Notes: generated by a model not told the origin, from the letters alone. A DNA stretch of 64,000 nucleotides from Helichrysum umbraculigerum (GCA_949592205.1 CATIUR010000012.1:1760501-1824500), one strand, 5' to 3'. Positions 32,847 to 43,508 are shown, counted from the stretch's first letter. Program-made: numbers and translations.

Positions 32847-33115
32847 GTCACCTGCGACGTCGCTAAGTTTTGCGACGTTACCTGCGACGTCAGCTGCAAC
32901 GTCGCGTGCGACGTAGTAATTTGGACTTTAATTAGTCTGTGCGACGTACTCTGCGACGTCATCTGCAACGTACCTCTCAACGTCGCATAGTGTGATTCTG
33001 CGACGTCCTCTGCGACGTAACTCTCAACGTCGCATTTTCGATTCTTAATTGAGTCATCGGACTTCTGCGACATACCGCTGCGACGTTGCTATTTTTTCTG
33101 CGACATTAACCTCGT
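32847..33115 (+). repeat. GCGACGT motif array in the copia-type leader
   Basis: About fifteen copies of TGCGACGT or its reverse ACGTCGCA, some with one mismatch (TGCAACGT, TGCGACAT), occur in 270 bp between primer site and gag. The motif is the one found in the Ty3 LTRs at 5105-5385 and 63820-64000 and in this element's own LTRs. Confidence 0.8.
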
Positions 33116-33397
33116 TCTAGTTTCGTAAAAAAAAAAAAAAAAAAAAAAAAAATTTCCATTTTCAAATTTTTTCCATAGTCTTAAAAGTGTTCAATTTTAG
33201 GCTACAAAAAGTTTCATTTTACCCGGCCATTTTTTGACGTTTTCGGACGAAATTTTGGCGGGAAAAACGTGAAAATTTTGTAATTTCAACTTTTGTTTTT
33301 AGGCTTAGAATAGCTTTATTTTAGTGTCGGAAAAGTTTCGCTACACTCTGTCAGTTTTCGAAATTTTTGAATTCATTTTTGGAGGGAACATTCGTAA

Positions 33398-35689
33398 ATG
33401 GCTTTTGGTAACAAAGTGCCTCCTTCTACATCCTTGTTCTATAGTGATTTTGCGAGTTGGAAGATTAAGTTATTCAATTTCATTGAATACAAAGATCCAA
33501 ATCTGTGGAATTGGTTTAACACCATTGATCTATATGAGCAACCAAGACTCGATGGGGTGCTTAAATCAAGAGCACAAATGTCCGTCAAGGAACGAGCAGA
33601 GTTTGATAAAGACAATAGAGCATATGAGATGATTACCAAGTGTTTGCCAGAAGTTGTGATTAATGAATTTAAAAATCAAGCAACTTCTATAAGTTTATGG
33701 GATGCTCTTATAGTGGCTTACGATCAAAAGGAAAAGAAGTCGGAGGCTAATATTCAAGTTCCTAGTCTAAATGATACTTCCAGATCTACTTCCAACTCAG
33801 CAGCATCTACTTCTACTAGCACTTCATATGCTTCCTATACTTCTCATACAGATCATACAGCTTCTTCAAAGGCTACTGAGGATCATGCTACAATCTTTGC
33901 AGCTTTCCTCAACTCTTATGAGACTTTCCTTTCAAAGAAGGCTAGTACTCTACAGCTTACTGAGGAAGACTTTGAACAGATCGATTCTGATGATCTCGAG
34001 CAAATGGACATCAAATGGAGCATGGCCATGATAACCCAAAGAACCAAGAAGTTTCTTCAGAGAACGGGTAGAAAAGACCTGGATGATGATGGTGATACAG
34101 GTCTTGGTTTTAATAAAAGCAAAGTGAAATGCAAGAACTGTCAGATTCATGGGCACTTTGCTAAGGAGTGTGAGAAAGTAAAATATCCTTCATCTGGATT
34201 CACTACTCCTACAGCTCCAACGACTCCAGAGAAGAATACAACATCACAGGCTATGACGGTGTATTCTCAGGGAGTGTTTGATTTTAGTGCACTTCAAGGA
34301 GAGGTTCAACACAGTGCGCTTTTGGCAAATATACATGCGGTACATGATGAACCTAAGGTACCCATAAACTATGTTTCTTGTTTAACATTGACTGAATCTC
34401 TTAAAAATTATCAATATGACAATTTAGAGTTGCGAGAAAAAGTTGTTAAACTCACCGAGTCAAACAAGTTTTTGAAAGCTAATGAATTTCTTTATGAAAA
34501 ACAAATTGAGGCTTATAAGTTAGACACTGAAAAATACAAGTCTAAAGTTTTTAGCCAACAGGATGCTATTAATAGCTATCTTAAAGAAATGGAACTTTTG
34601 AATAAAGAACTTTCTGAGCTAAAGTCCGAGTCTGACAATTTTAAAAAGGGAATCACGAATTTCTCAAATTCTCATAAACTCTTCGATGAAATGGTTGACA
34701 AGATGAGGACAGATAAAAGTAAAGCGGGACTTGGGTATCCACCTCCCACTAACTATTATCCTAAGCCTGTTAAGGAAGGCACCGAAGAACTTGTGGCTGA
34801 CTACTCATCATGGTTAGCTACAAAGTCTAAAGAAGCTACATCCAATCCCAAAAGGCAGGCAAAGGAGAAAACTAAACGGACAGAGTATCCCTTGCCTACT
34901 TTTGTTAAGTCTGATAGTACACCTCCAGTTCGTGTTGAGGAGGTCGTTGAGGTAGAAGATATACCTGAAGAGTCTACCATTAAGGTTGAGAAAATAAATG
35001 TCAAACCTGAAAATTTCATCATTACAACTGAAAATGATGATTGTTTTACATGCAAAGGCAAAGCTAAGGTTGACAATGAATCCTCAAAAGTTGAAGTTGA
35101 TAAATCTGAAAAGAATAAACCTTCAAAATCAACTAACTCAACCTCAGGAACATCTACTTCAACATGTTCTCCTAAGAGTGCATGTTCAACAAATGTTCCT
35201 GGTCATAGACCTTCTGTGTATTGTCCTCCACCGAAACGATTTGAGGGAACTCATTGGAATCAATCTTATGTTGAGAGACGTTCTTGTTTTCGTTGTGGTC
35301 AACAGGGCCATATTATTAGGGATTGTCGGTTATTATCCCTAGATAGGTTTGGTAGAGAGATGCCAAGAACTTCCTCTTTCAGGAATTCTTTTTCAAAATC
35401 TTTTTCAAGGCGTCGTTCGTATTCGCCTGTATCTAGTTGTGCATCAAACTCTCCAAAACCTATGGCAAGAGTAAACAAAGTTGTGCCCAGTAGACCTCAA
35501 GTTCAACAGCACAACATTGTTGAAAACAAATCATCTGAACCTAAACAGGTTTGGAAACCCAAATCCACAAACAACACATCAATGAAATCTTCTGAGTTTT
35601 TAAAATATCATAAGCTCATTGATGTGATGGTTATGGATGACCATGGACAACCCAAGTCTATCAAGGCTTGGGTGTCCCATAAGTACTAA
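33398..35689 (+). CDS. gag: Gag-like protein of the copia-type element, two zinc knuckles (763 aa)
   Basis: Intact frame from ATG 33398 to TAA. Residues 1-110 resemble the N-terminal gag domain of plant copia elements (YSDFASWKIKLFNFIE, with W..L...Y spacing at the end). A Ser/Thr-rich linker follows; a first CCHC knuckle, CKNCQIHGHFAKEC, is at 245-258. A helical, charged stretch at about 330-430 (LELREKVVKL, ELLNKELSELKSE) looks like a coiled coil. A Lys/Ser/Thr-rich region comes next, then a second knuckle, CFRCGQQGHIIRDC, near residue 630, and an Arg/Ser-rich tail (SFSRRRSYSPVSS). Two widely spaced knuckles and length well above a usual gag are notable. It would form particles and bind element RNA. 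No pol is fused to or follows it. Confidence 0.85.
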   Translation: MAFGNKVPPSTSLFYSDFASWKIKLFNFIEYKDPNLWNWFNTIDLYEQPRLDGVLKSRAQMSVKERAEFDKDNRAYEMITKCLPEVVINEFKNQATSISLWDALIVAYDQKEKKSEANIQVPSLNDTSRSTSNSAASTSTSTSYASYTSHTDHTASSKATEDHATIFAAFLNSYETFLSKKASTLQLTEEDFEQIDSDDLEQMDIKWSMAMITQRTKKFLQRTGRKDLDDDGDTGLGFNKSKVKCKNCQIHGHFAKECEKVKYPSSGFTTPTAPTTPEKNTTSQAMTVYSQGVFDFSALQGEVQHSALLANIHAVHDEPKVPINYVSCLTLTESLKNYQYDNLELREKVVKLTESNKFLKANEFLYEKQIEAYKLDTEKYKSKVFSQQDAINSYLKEMELLNKELSELKSESDNFKKGITNFSNSHKLFDEMVDKMRTDKSKAGLGYPPPTNYYPKPVKEGTEELVADYSSWLATKSKEATSNPKRQAKEKTKRTEYPLPTFVKSDSTPPVRVEEVVEVEDIPEESTIKVEKINVKPENFIITTENDDCFTCKGKAKVDNESSKVEVDKSEKNKPSKSTNSTSGTSTSTCSPKSACSTNVPGHRPSVYCPPPKRFEGTHWNQSYVERRSCFRCGQQGHIIRDCRLLSLDRFGREMPRTSSFRNSFSKSFSRRRSYSPVSSCASNSPKPMARVNKVVPSRPQVQQHNIVENKSSEPKQVWKPKSTNNTSMKSSEFLKYHKLIDVMVMDDHGQPKSIKAWVSHKY

Positions 35690-37364
35690 CGTTTAATTGT
35701 TTGTGGTGGTGCAGTCAGGTTATTGAAAGCTAACATTTTTAGTGACTGCTTGGATGTGGATATTGTTGGAAGAATGCGATGATAATTTGTGATTGGATGA
35801 GATTTTCGATGTTATGAGGTGGTAAAAGTGCTAAAAGTCATTTGACTTGACTTTATATGTGATTTTTAAACTTTTATTTAAATTTTATTTTATTTATTTG
35901 TTAAATGCAACAGCCATTCTTTATACTTTTTAGTATTAAAGAAATGCAATATTGCGAAATTTATTCAATTAAAAAATACAAAAATATGTTTAATGTTTAA
36001 GGGGAGTATTTTTGGATTGGATATAAGAATTTGCTGTTCAGGGGGAGTAATTCTGAATATTCAAAATTCTGATTATTTAATTCAGAAATGTGAACAGCAA
36101 GATTCTTAATTCTTGAAAAGATGTTGGATTGTGTGTTTGTAAAACAACTTGGGATATGATAGTACATCGATATGCATAAAAATGGAAATTTTAAGGTTTA
36201 TGTTTGATGTGTCAGTAGGTTTATCTGGTATATTTAACACATCTTCTATAAACATTGGCTTCATTATATGATGTATCGGTAGGCATGGTACACACCGGTT
36301 TGTGAGTAAGTAAGAAGTAATAATAAAACTTGTCTATTACTTTGAGAAAAATGTTATATGATGTATGACATAAGTCTTAATTGATAAATGGAAGTACTAT
36401 CATACACTGTCATAATTATGTAAATATAAAATAGGCATATAGTGATAATATGATTATTCGCCTAACTAATGGTGACTATTGTTGTACTCTCGTACAGACC
36501 TGAATCCATTAGTTATGCAAATAGTCTCAAACTTGTTATGTTCATACTAAGGGACCCTCTGTTGTACTTTGTACAGATCTGGGGCCACTAGTATCTTCAT
36601 AGTCGGTTTGATGTATGCCTAAATATAAATATCAAGTGTATGTTACGAGAAAACCGAGATAAACTTGGTCTTGTAATCTCTACATTGTGTGAATATGCAG
36701 TGTTTGTTTTACTGAAGTTTATCAGTATATCATATAATAGGTTTCTCAAAATTAATCGTCAAACTAACAATAATAATTAGCTCACAAATACGGATGTAAC
36801 ATGTTTAAGTGGACAAACAATACCGATGATCGTCTTGAACTAATTTTTATAAAAGGTGCTTTAAATATGTCAAGTAAATTTAAAGTGGACAAATATACTG
36901 ATGATTGAAATAACACTTACTATTTGCTAATAATTGCATGTTGGCCTGATATGATCCCTAAGCAGACTTAAAACAATCTTATCCCCAATGTTATTTTAAT
37001 CTTCGTTCTTTACTTTTCATTTATAAAGAAAAATTCAAAAAGATTTTATTTCTATGTTATTTTCTTCAATATCACATATCTTGTTAAAGTCAAATATTGA
37101 AGATGTAAAGAATGTCAGTTATTCTCCAAAGATTGTGAAGATAATTCTATCGGAGAAGCTGCTGATGATTGAGAGATGGTCACTGAGTTTGAAGATCTTA
37201 TTGTATGATAAATTTGTGTCAGTCACATGAATTTGGACACCAAGATTTCTTTGAAGACCATGCTATCTCAAAGGGGGAGTTTCTGATTGTCAAAGACATG
37301 AAAGAGTTTGTTGATGAAGACTAATTGAAGACTTATTTGACCAAGCTACTGACAAGGGGGAGTT
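35690..37364 (+). other. Non-coding 3' part of the copia-type element
   Basis: No open frame of note. Four polypurine-tract-like blocks appear: GGGGAGTA (36001), GGGGGAGTAA (36041), AAGGGGGAGTTT (37271) and the last, AAGGGGGAGTTT at 37353-37364, which abuts the 3' LTR. Repeated TTGTACTCTCGTACAGACCTG-like blocks occur near 36481 and 36563. No trace of pol domains is seen, so pol was lost cleanly or never present. Confidence 0.7.
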
Positions 37365-37828
37365 TGTTGGTGCATTTTGTGTGTCAGTCAGTTGGTCAAA
37401 CTATTGTAATTGTCAAAGTCAATTAGTCTACAAATGTATAGTGTTTAGAGTGTGTATTCGAGTCTGTAAATGAAATATATATAGAATGGTGACATTGTAA
37501 TTGGGCCTGCGACGTCGGGTCAGACGTCGCAAGGGTCTGGGCCTGCGACGTTGGGCCTAACGTCGCAGGGCCCATTAGGTCGATATAAATAGCGAGTTAC
37601 AACTCAGATTTAGGGTTGGACTTGGAGAGGTTGAAGGGAGCCGTTTTTGGTGTGAGAGAGGCAGAGAAATCGTGTTTGTGTATGTAATCTTTATTATTCA
37701 ATTGTGAATATATACAAAAGAATATATAGAAATCGTTTGTGTTCGTGAATTCATTATCGATTGTTTATCATTCCGCAATAGCAATCGATCAAGCGATCCG
37801 ATCAGATCCCACGAGTACGGGACTATCA
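37365..37828 (+). repeat. 3' LTR of the copia-type element (464 bp)
   Basis: Appears identical to 32144-32607 by eye, including the GCGACGT cluster and TATA box. It is followed directly by GAAGC and the resumed Athila-group LTR. Confidence 0.95.
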
Positions 37829-39255
37829 GAAGCTATGAAAGTCGTGGGCACAATCCGTTGTAGAAATAATGATTCCCAATTGTAACATACTGTTACTCTG
37901 TCTGTGTAGGTTTAAAACTGTTTGCGAACTTATAAGCTGAACCTCTGCCTGTTTATCTATCCAACTTATGATGTGGTTTGTATCCTCCTCCCAAGAACCT
38001 GGCCAATTGCTAGAAGTAGGATTGCCAACTATTCTGTGTATGATGATCAATGAACTCAACATGGTCGTTGTTCCCTTGATTGAAACACATCCGAGGGACA
38101 CGAAGCATAGGATTAGAGATAGATTAGGTTCACGCTTGTTTGTTGTGTATCTTTGGGATAACTTCCGGGATATCCATGATTTAATTATTAGGTCAGTTAA
38201 TATGATGACTAGTGTTCCGTCCTATTGCATGTTCTTGTTTGATTGTTGCTTAGGTACTGCATGTTAGACATACGCAAACATTATCACTGCCCTGCTAATT
38301 AGATTTTCACGAACATAATAAACATAATACAGATAGGTTAACATGTATGTAATAGTTGTGATGATTGTATGATTAATGATGAACAATTCAGCTGACCGCT
38401 AGACAGATTATCCCAACCAGTTCCGCGGGTTAAACCCTGTTCATGTTATTGTTTAATGAACAATTCATGCCATGATACTAACGTCCTCCGGATGTCTGTA
38501 AATGGGGACCTGGATTAGAGGATAATCGTCAGTTGAATTGGTCTGTGCATTTGGGAGAACTTCCGGTGTACTGGACATTCTATAACTGCTATCCATGTGA
38601 TATATTATATATCTGATTGTGGACACCTCTACGTTAGGTATATAGTAGGATCGTAGCTGTAGCTCATTAAGAAATATAAAAATATCTAGTGAGTAATCTG
38701 GAACCCTAACTGGTATAACGGAAAAGCTGTAAAACGTCCAAGTATCTGGTATAGCGTTAACATAAATACGTGGGAAACCGAGTAAAGGTCATAGGCATAA
38801 TACTTTATCTACCAATTAAGTTTCTATGACCTCACTGGATTAATCATCGCACCTAGTAACTTTATCCCTCATAACTATCCATCCAAATAACATTGACAAA
38901 GTCACAGCAAACATATTCCTTATCTTGATTTCTCTGTGTTCTCCGTACAAACCCCTGTCTTTAATTTAGTTTTTAATTTTAGTAATTAGATTAGAAAACC
39001 AACCAACCTATCAAAAAGTTTTTAAAAATCCCAGCTAAATTACAAAAGATAATTAATCCTCCTAGATTCCCATGCCCGTTGTAGTTTGAAGAACGACACC
39101 TGAGTCATACATACCGCTTACTGCCCTTTAGGTCTTTAGGTTGTATCAAAACTTAGGATACCCAGCATAATAAATATAAAACACACTGTCCGCGCGTCCT
39201 GGTTGGAAGGTTCAACGACCGGAGTAAAACCCGACCGACCGCTGGGACCGCGACA

Positions 39256-39652
39256 CCTATTCATATATCTTCAATATATAATAGCCTGGAGCGTAGGATG
39301 TATTCGAGGCCTATGTATGTATATATCCCTATATCACATAATAGTCTAATCATATATGTATATATCATATATACCTATACATCCACCTAGTCATGTCTAT
39401 CACAAAACAGTTAGAAGTCCCGGTTCTCTCGTGGTCAGAGTCAGCTAATGCATTCATGTTCAATATAACCCCTTTCAGATCTTACATCATCTTTGTTTAA
39501 TTGTACATAGTTAGCTACGCTATGTTAAATTAAATTCGTATGATATAATCCCTGAACCAGTCATACTTAATGAGAAATACTGCCTAACAGTCATAGTCTA
39601 GGCCCACTACATGCAACCTAGTTCACTATAACCTTAGGCTCTGATACCAATC
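39256..39652 (-). other. Leader of the gag-only derivative, right of the nested insertion, with primer site
   Basis: CCTAT at 39256-39260 is the second copy of the target duplication. The leader is very similar to 53700-53984 in the ORF-less element. The minus-strand primer site TGGTATCAGAGCCTAAGG (39649-39632), initiator-Met type, lies three bases inside the LTR at 39653. Confidence 0.8.
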
Positions 39653-41811
39653 TGTAACACCCCCAAATTTAATGGTTTGCGGAAGCGAGCTTTGGGGTGC
39701 TACTAATCAATAATCAAAGCGCAAAGGTACAAGCAAACGACTCTAAATGAGACGTTTTAGAAAATACATTACAATATAGTACATTACATAAGTTTCAAAG
39801 GTTTTAAGTCATAAAGATACATCGTTAATGAGTTCACAAAATAAATCTGAAGATTTTAAATACATAATCATAGTACAAAAGATAATGCGAGTAAAATCTT
39901 CATAAGTGTGTATGCATGCGACTCGTACTAGCTTAGCATAATAGTAGATCCTGCTGGGCCATCCTACTGTGGCTGCGTACCTAAGAATGCATTACTAAAA
40001 GCATCAACCAAAAGGTTGGTGAATCTCACAGGTTTGTAGTAAGTAAATCAATTGAACACAATATTAGTACAAAAGTTTCACAAGCAGTAAAGTAATAAAG
40101 ATAATTACACAATTAAAGTAAAGCAGTATAAGTGATTTTACGTATGAAATTAGTCGGTATTTAGTAATTGTACAAAAGCAGTAGATTAGTAAACATCAAT
40201 TTCGTGTAGGTAACAAGTCTGTAATCAATCATTGCATCAATGCAATCGGGTAGTAACCCGTGGTAGTAAGCATGTAGCAAGTCAGTAAGGTAATAAACAA
40301 TCATTGCACGAATGCAATAGAAGTTGATATACATTGCTGTGAGCATCATAGTCGAAGCTTAACAAGTCTGTACTTTTGCCCCCGTGAGTGCTAATCCAAA
40401 CACTCATACGAAACGAGTAGAAAACGCCCGTTTATACGAGAATGGTTCATGACAGTGCGTGCTGCCCCGGGCGGGGATTGTCAGTCCCATATGGATCCAT
40501 ATACTAAAACTCGCGCTTATCGAATAACTAACAACTATGATTTCAGAGGCCTTCGGTGGATTAATCGTAACTCAAGCCAATAAGTATATTGGAAAGTCTG
40601 TAAGTCTGTAAGTCTGTAGGTCGAGTAAGTCTGTAAGTTGGTAAGTCTGTAAGTCGATAAGTTGGTAAGTCTGTAAGTCGGTAAGTTGGTAAGTCTGTAA
40701 GTCTGTAGTGTGTTTGTAAAGTACTAAGTCTGTAACGTATTAAGTCTGTAAAGTAGCAAGTCGGTGAAGTACAAAGTCTATCAAGTAATTTAGTAAAGGC
40801 AGCAATTTCATTGTGTTTAAGCAAAAACAGGTAATGCATCTCCCCCAAAGTAAAAGCAATAAAAAGGGGCCGTGAGACTCACAGGTAGCAAAAGCCTGAG
40901 CGATAACAGTTAGTAGTAGTAATCCAACAGCGTCCTCAAAGTCCTAGACGCAATAAATATACTAACATAAGTATAATAGATTATTTGTTGTGTTTAAGTG
41001 TTTGTACAATTCTGTTAGTGATTAAATGTGTTGAATTAATCGTTGCGTGTAAGTATATATATAAGTCGTCGCACATGTTTATATATTAATTGTCGTTGTT
41101 TATATGTTTATCAACACATATAAGATATCGTTTGTACCAAATCATTTTACTCGTTCTAATATACTCCATTTGTCAAAATAAATAATTGTTATTATCTCAA
41201 AGTTTGTCGCTTCCAATTCCGTTCGTTTGATTTGGAGTAAATACTCGTCCGAAATATATTTCGTTATTGTTCAGAAAGTTGTCGCGTCCCTTTGATAATA
41301 TTACTGAATAAATATTAGTAATAGTTATAATAATATTAGAATATATATATATATTACATAAAATATAAAAATAGACAAAAAGGTTGGTCACAGGCTCGAA
41401 CCTGTGACCTCCCTTATCTCTACACATGATTTAACCACTAGGCTAGGAGTTCCTTTCATTAATATATTACAAAGTATATGTATATATGTGTTTAGTGTTT
41501 ATCAAATTTTTCATGAACCATTTGGTTAAACTAAGGTAGATGATCGGTTATGCTTAAGGAGTCGTTCGGCTCACCCTTTTGTCCAGTCGTTCGGCTAGAT
41601 AACACTAGCCGTTCGGCTCCCGTACGCAGTCAGTTCAGTTTGTAGTTTTTAGTTCCAAATCAATCCAGATTTTTATAGTATTTCGAGTCACGGTTTTTAC
41701 CAAAGTTTAGTTTAACATTATACAAGTTCTATCCATAAGTTTTACCCATTATAACACCCGTAATTTTTACAAATAATAGGTACAGAGCACCATTTTTAAC
41801 TCAAAATAGTT

Positions 41812-41910
<99 letters not shown>

Positions 41911-42900
41911 CCATTTTTACGTATACAATGTAACTTGGATTCACAAAATCATGTTATAATTAGTTTTACATATATTATAATAGATGTAAGATCAAAGAAA
42001 CATACGAAATATATGTAATACATTAAGTTGAGTTCTCACAGTGATGAAAATGGCGATGATGATGATGGTTCGATGATGATGCTGACAACGAAGGAGATGA
42101 TGATGATTATTGTTTGAGTTTTAATGGTTTCCTCCTCTGCAACTGCTTGTTGCTGCTGGTTCTTTGTGTTTCCAAAGAAGAAGAAAAAGATTGATGATAA
42201 TGAATATGATTTTGGGTGTTGTGGTTGATCAGATGAAGGAAGACATATACATATAAAAATACTACGGAGTATGGGTTTTGAAACAGAGTTTTGTCCCTCA
42301 ATTATTTGAGGTGGTTGACATTTTTGGCCTGCTAATTTCGAGTACGGGTATAATTAATGCAATATGAAATTTAATATTTTATATTTTTAATTTTGTAGAT
42401 GCTCTCCAGATATGTTATCTGAACTCAGAAAAATAATATTTCGATTATTTTTGCCTGTTGTACCTTTGGTACAAGTATTAATGCGAGTACCCAATTGGGT
42501 GCCAAATTTCAGTTGAATTACAAACTCATATTTTGAGGTAATGTTCCAAATACTTTCAAATGAATGAGAAAATAAAACTTTCTAATATTTTGACCTTTGG
42601 GTATGTTTTACAATTTTATCTGTTTGCGTATAATACGTTTTATATATAATCGTATATTTAACGTGTTTTATCTCCATATTATAAATGTAAAAATACTCGT
42701 AATTAATAATTTCATTATTAATTATTTTGTGTCACAAACTTTTGTATTTATTTTGTCAGATTCGTTCTGATACGTTTGTTCGTAATTTTAACTAATTATG
42801 TATATATATTTAGTACTTTTTGTTTTAGTTGATACCGAGTATGAATATTTAAAGTTTAAATTTAGATCAAATTTTGGGTCATTTTTGACCGGGTGTCACA
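39653..42900 (-). repeat. 5' LTR of the gag-only Ty3 derivative (3,248 bp)
   Basis: Starts TGTAACACCCCC and ends GGTGTCACA on the plus strand, mirroring 14582-17719. It is longer mainly because of an AT run at 41813-41907. It contains four GTTCGGCT motifs at about 41565-41620. Followed by the ATATT duplication at 42901-42905. Confidence 0.9.
41813..41907. repeat. AT dinucleotide microsatellite
   Basis: About 45 AT repeats. The partner LTR has only about five at the same place (16729-16740), so this run expanded, or the other contracted, after insertion. Confidence 0.9.
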
Positions 42901-43311
42901 ATATTTGTCACATATTTGCCATCTGATATTCCTTGAATGAGTTGTGTGGGAACATCACTATTAAAGTTGAGTCTCCTATCTTCTGGTATCAGAACCATTT
43001 TTCCCTTTCTTTTTTTCATAGTATAGGAAGGTAGCTGGTTATTTAAAAAATTAATTGTGTGATCCACTTGAGCTGATATCTTTGGCATTGTGGCTGCATG
43101 ATAATATTCGATGTACACAAAAGCAAATTACAAATATTGAAAAAAAATCATATGTTATTGTGTCTACAATACTATACTCACCAGAACTGCTTGGAGTGTT
43201 GCTGGTAGATGGATTAGTCGTTCTTAATCTCTTCCTATCAATAATTTGTTTTCTGAGTCTTCTTGCATCTTTGAATTTTTTGTTGTGTTCGTGTGATGGT
43301 TGAGGTGACAT
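42901..43311 (-). pseudogene. Helitron helicase-like gene, first two exons
   Basis: On the minus strand, exon 1 (43311-43182) starts MSPQPSHEHNKKFKDARRLR and ends at a strong donor GTGAGT. Exon 2 (43093-42912) follows acceptor ATGCAG and includes PTQLIQGISDGKY, ending at donor GTGACA in phase 0. The next exon is 14490-14391, also phase 0, giving a coherent model interrupted only by the 28.3-kb insertion inside the intron. The N-terminus is short, basic and low-complexity, as in plant Helitron-encoded proteins. Without Rep or helicase domains, it is a fragment. Confidence 0.6.
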
Positions 43312-43508
43312 TGTTGGATAATATGATGGTGATCCAAAAAGAGTTGAGTTATAAGTATGATAACTATGATGGTGACCTGTTAGTACGAAATGAAGATATG
43401 ATGAAAAGTATTTGAAGACAAAAGTTTATTATAATTTTGAGTATACAATTTCGTAATAAAGTTGTGTACGAACCTGTCACTTGGTTTGTAGTCGGAAACG
43501 AACTAACT

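Larger units (their letters stand above)
32144..37828 (+). mobile_element. Gag-only copia-type LTR retrotransposon (5,685 bp), apparently recent
   Basis: LTRs at 32144-32607 and 37365-37828 have the same length (464 bp) and I find no difference between them by eye. They are flanked by the perfect duplication GAAGC (32139-32143 and 37829-37833). The primer site TGGTATCAGAGC and the TGTTGG...TATCA ends suit Ty1/copia. The single long ORF is gag-like; no protease, integrase, RT or RNase H motif is present in the remaining 1.7 kb, so it must borrow pol from a relative. It interrupts the 3' LTR of the Athila-group element and is the youngest layer of the nest. Confidence 0.92.
19780..39255 (+). 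mobile_element. Athila-group Ty3/gypsy LTR retrotransposon, defective, with a nested copia-type element
   Basis: A 5' LTR (19780-22387) and a 3' LTR (31048-39255, itself interrupted) are flanked by the perfect duplication CCTAT (19775-19779 and 39256-39260). Inside are a tRNA-Asp-type primer site, gag, pol and a post-pol ORF, the Athila layout. RT reads VFMDDFSVF and protease LADLGASVNLMP, both typical of the Athila/Tat branch. Several in-frame stops and frameshifts in gag, integrase and the last ORF make it non-autonomous now. The LTRs differ by several indels, including a stretch of about 70 bp near 19895 that the 3' LTR lacks, so the insertion is older than the copia-type one. Confidence 0.92.
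31048..39255 (+). repeat. 3' LTR of the Athila-group element, split by a copia-type insertion
   Basis: The LTR runs 31048-32143 and resumes at 37834-39255 after the insertion and its duplicated GAAGC; without the insertion it is about 2,518 bp. It starts TGATGTGACCC and ends GGGACCGCGACA, like the 5' LTR. It lacks two segments that the 5' LTR has (about 70 bp near 19895 and about 18 bp near 20070), and the C run at 31578 is shorter. TATA box at about 31667. Confidence 0.9.
14582..42900 (-). mobile_element. Gag-only Ty3 Tekay-type derivative, split by a nested Athila-group element
   Basis: LTRs at 14582-17719 and 39653-42900 are in the same orientation and are flanked by a perfect 5-bp duplication, ATATT (14577-14581 and 42901-42905). 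On the minus strand, from the right: 5' LTR, initiator-Met primer site (39649-39632), leader, a 19.5-kb insertion (19780-39255), gag remnant (19327-18209), 3' untranslated part, polypurine tract (17729-17720), 3' LTR. Pol is entirely missing: the gag end runs directly into the 3' region. Removing the insertion leaves an element of about 8.8 kb. It is non-autonomous and would have needed a relative such as the one at 1-6558. It sits in an intron of the helicase fragment. Confidence 0.9.
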
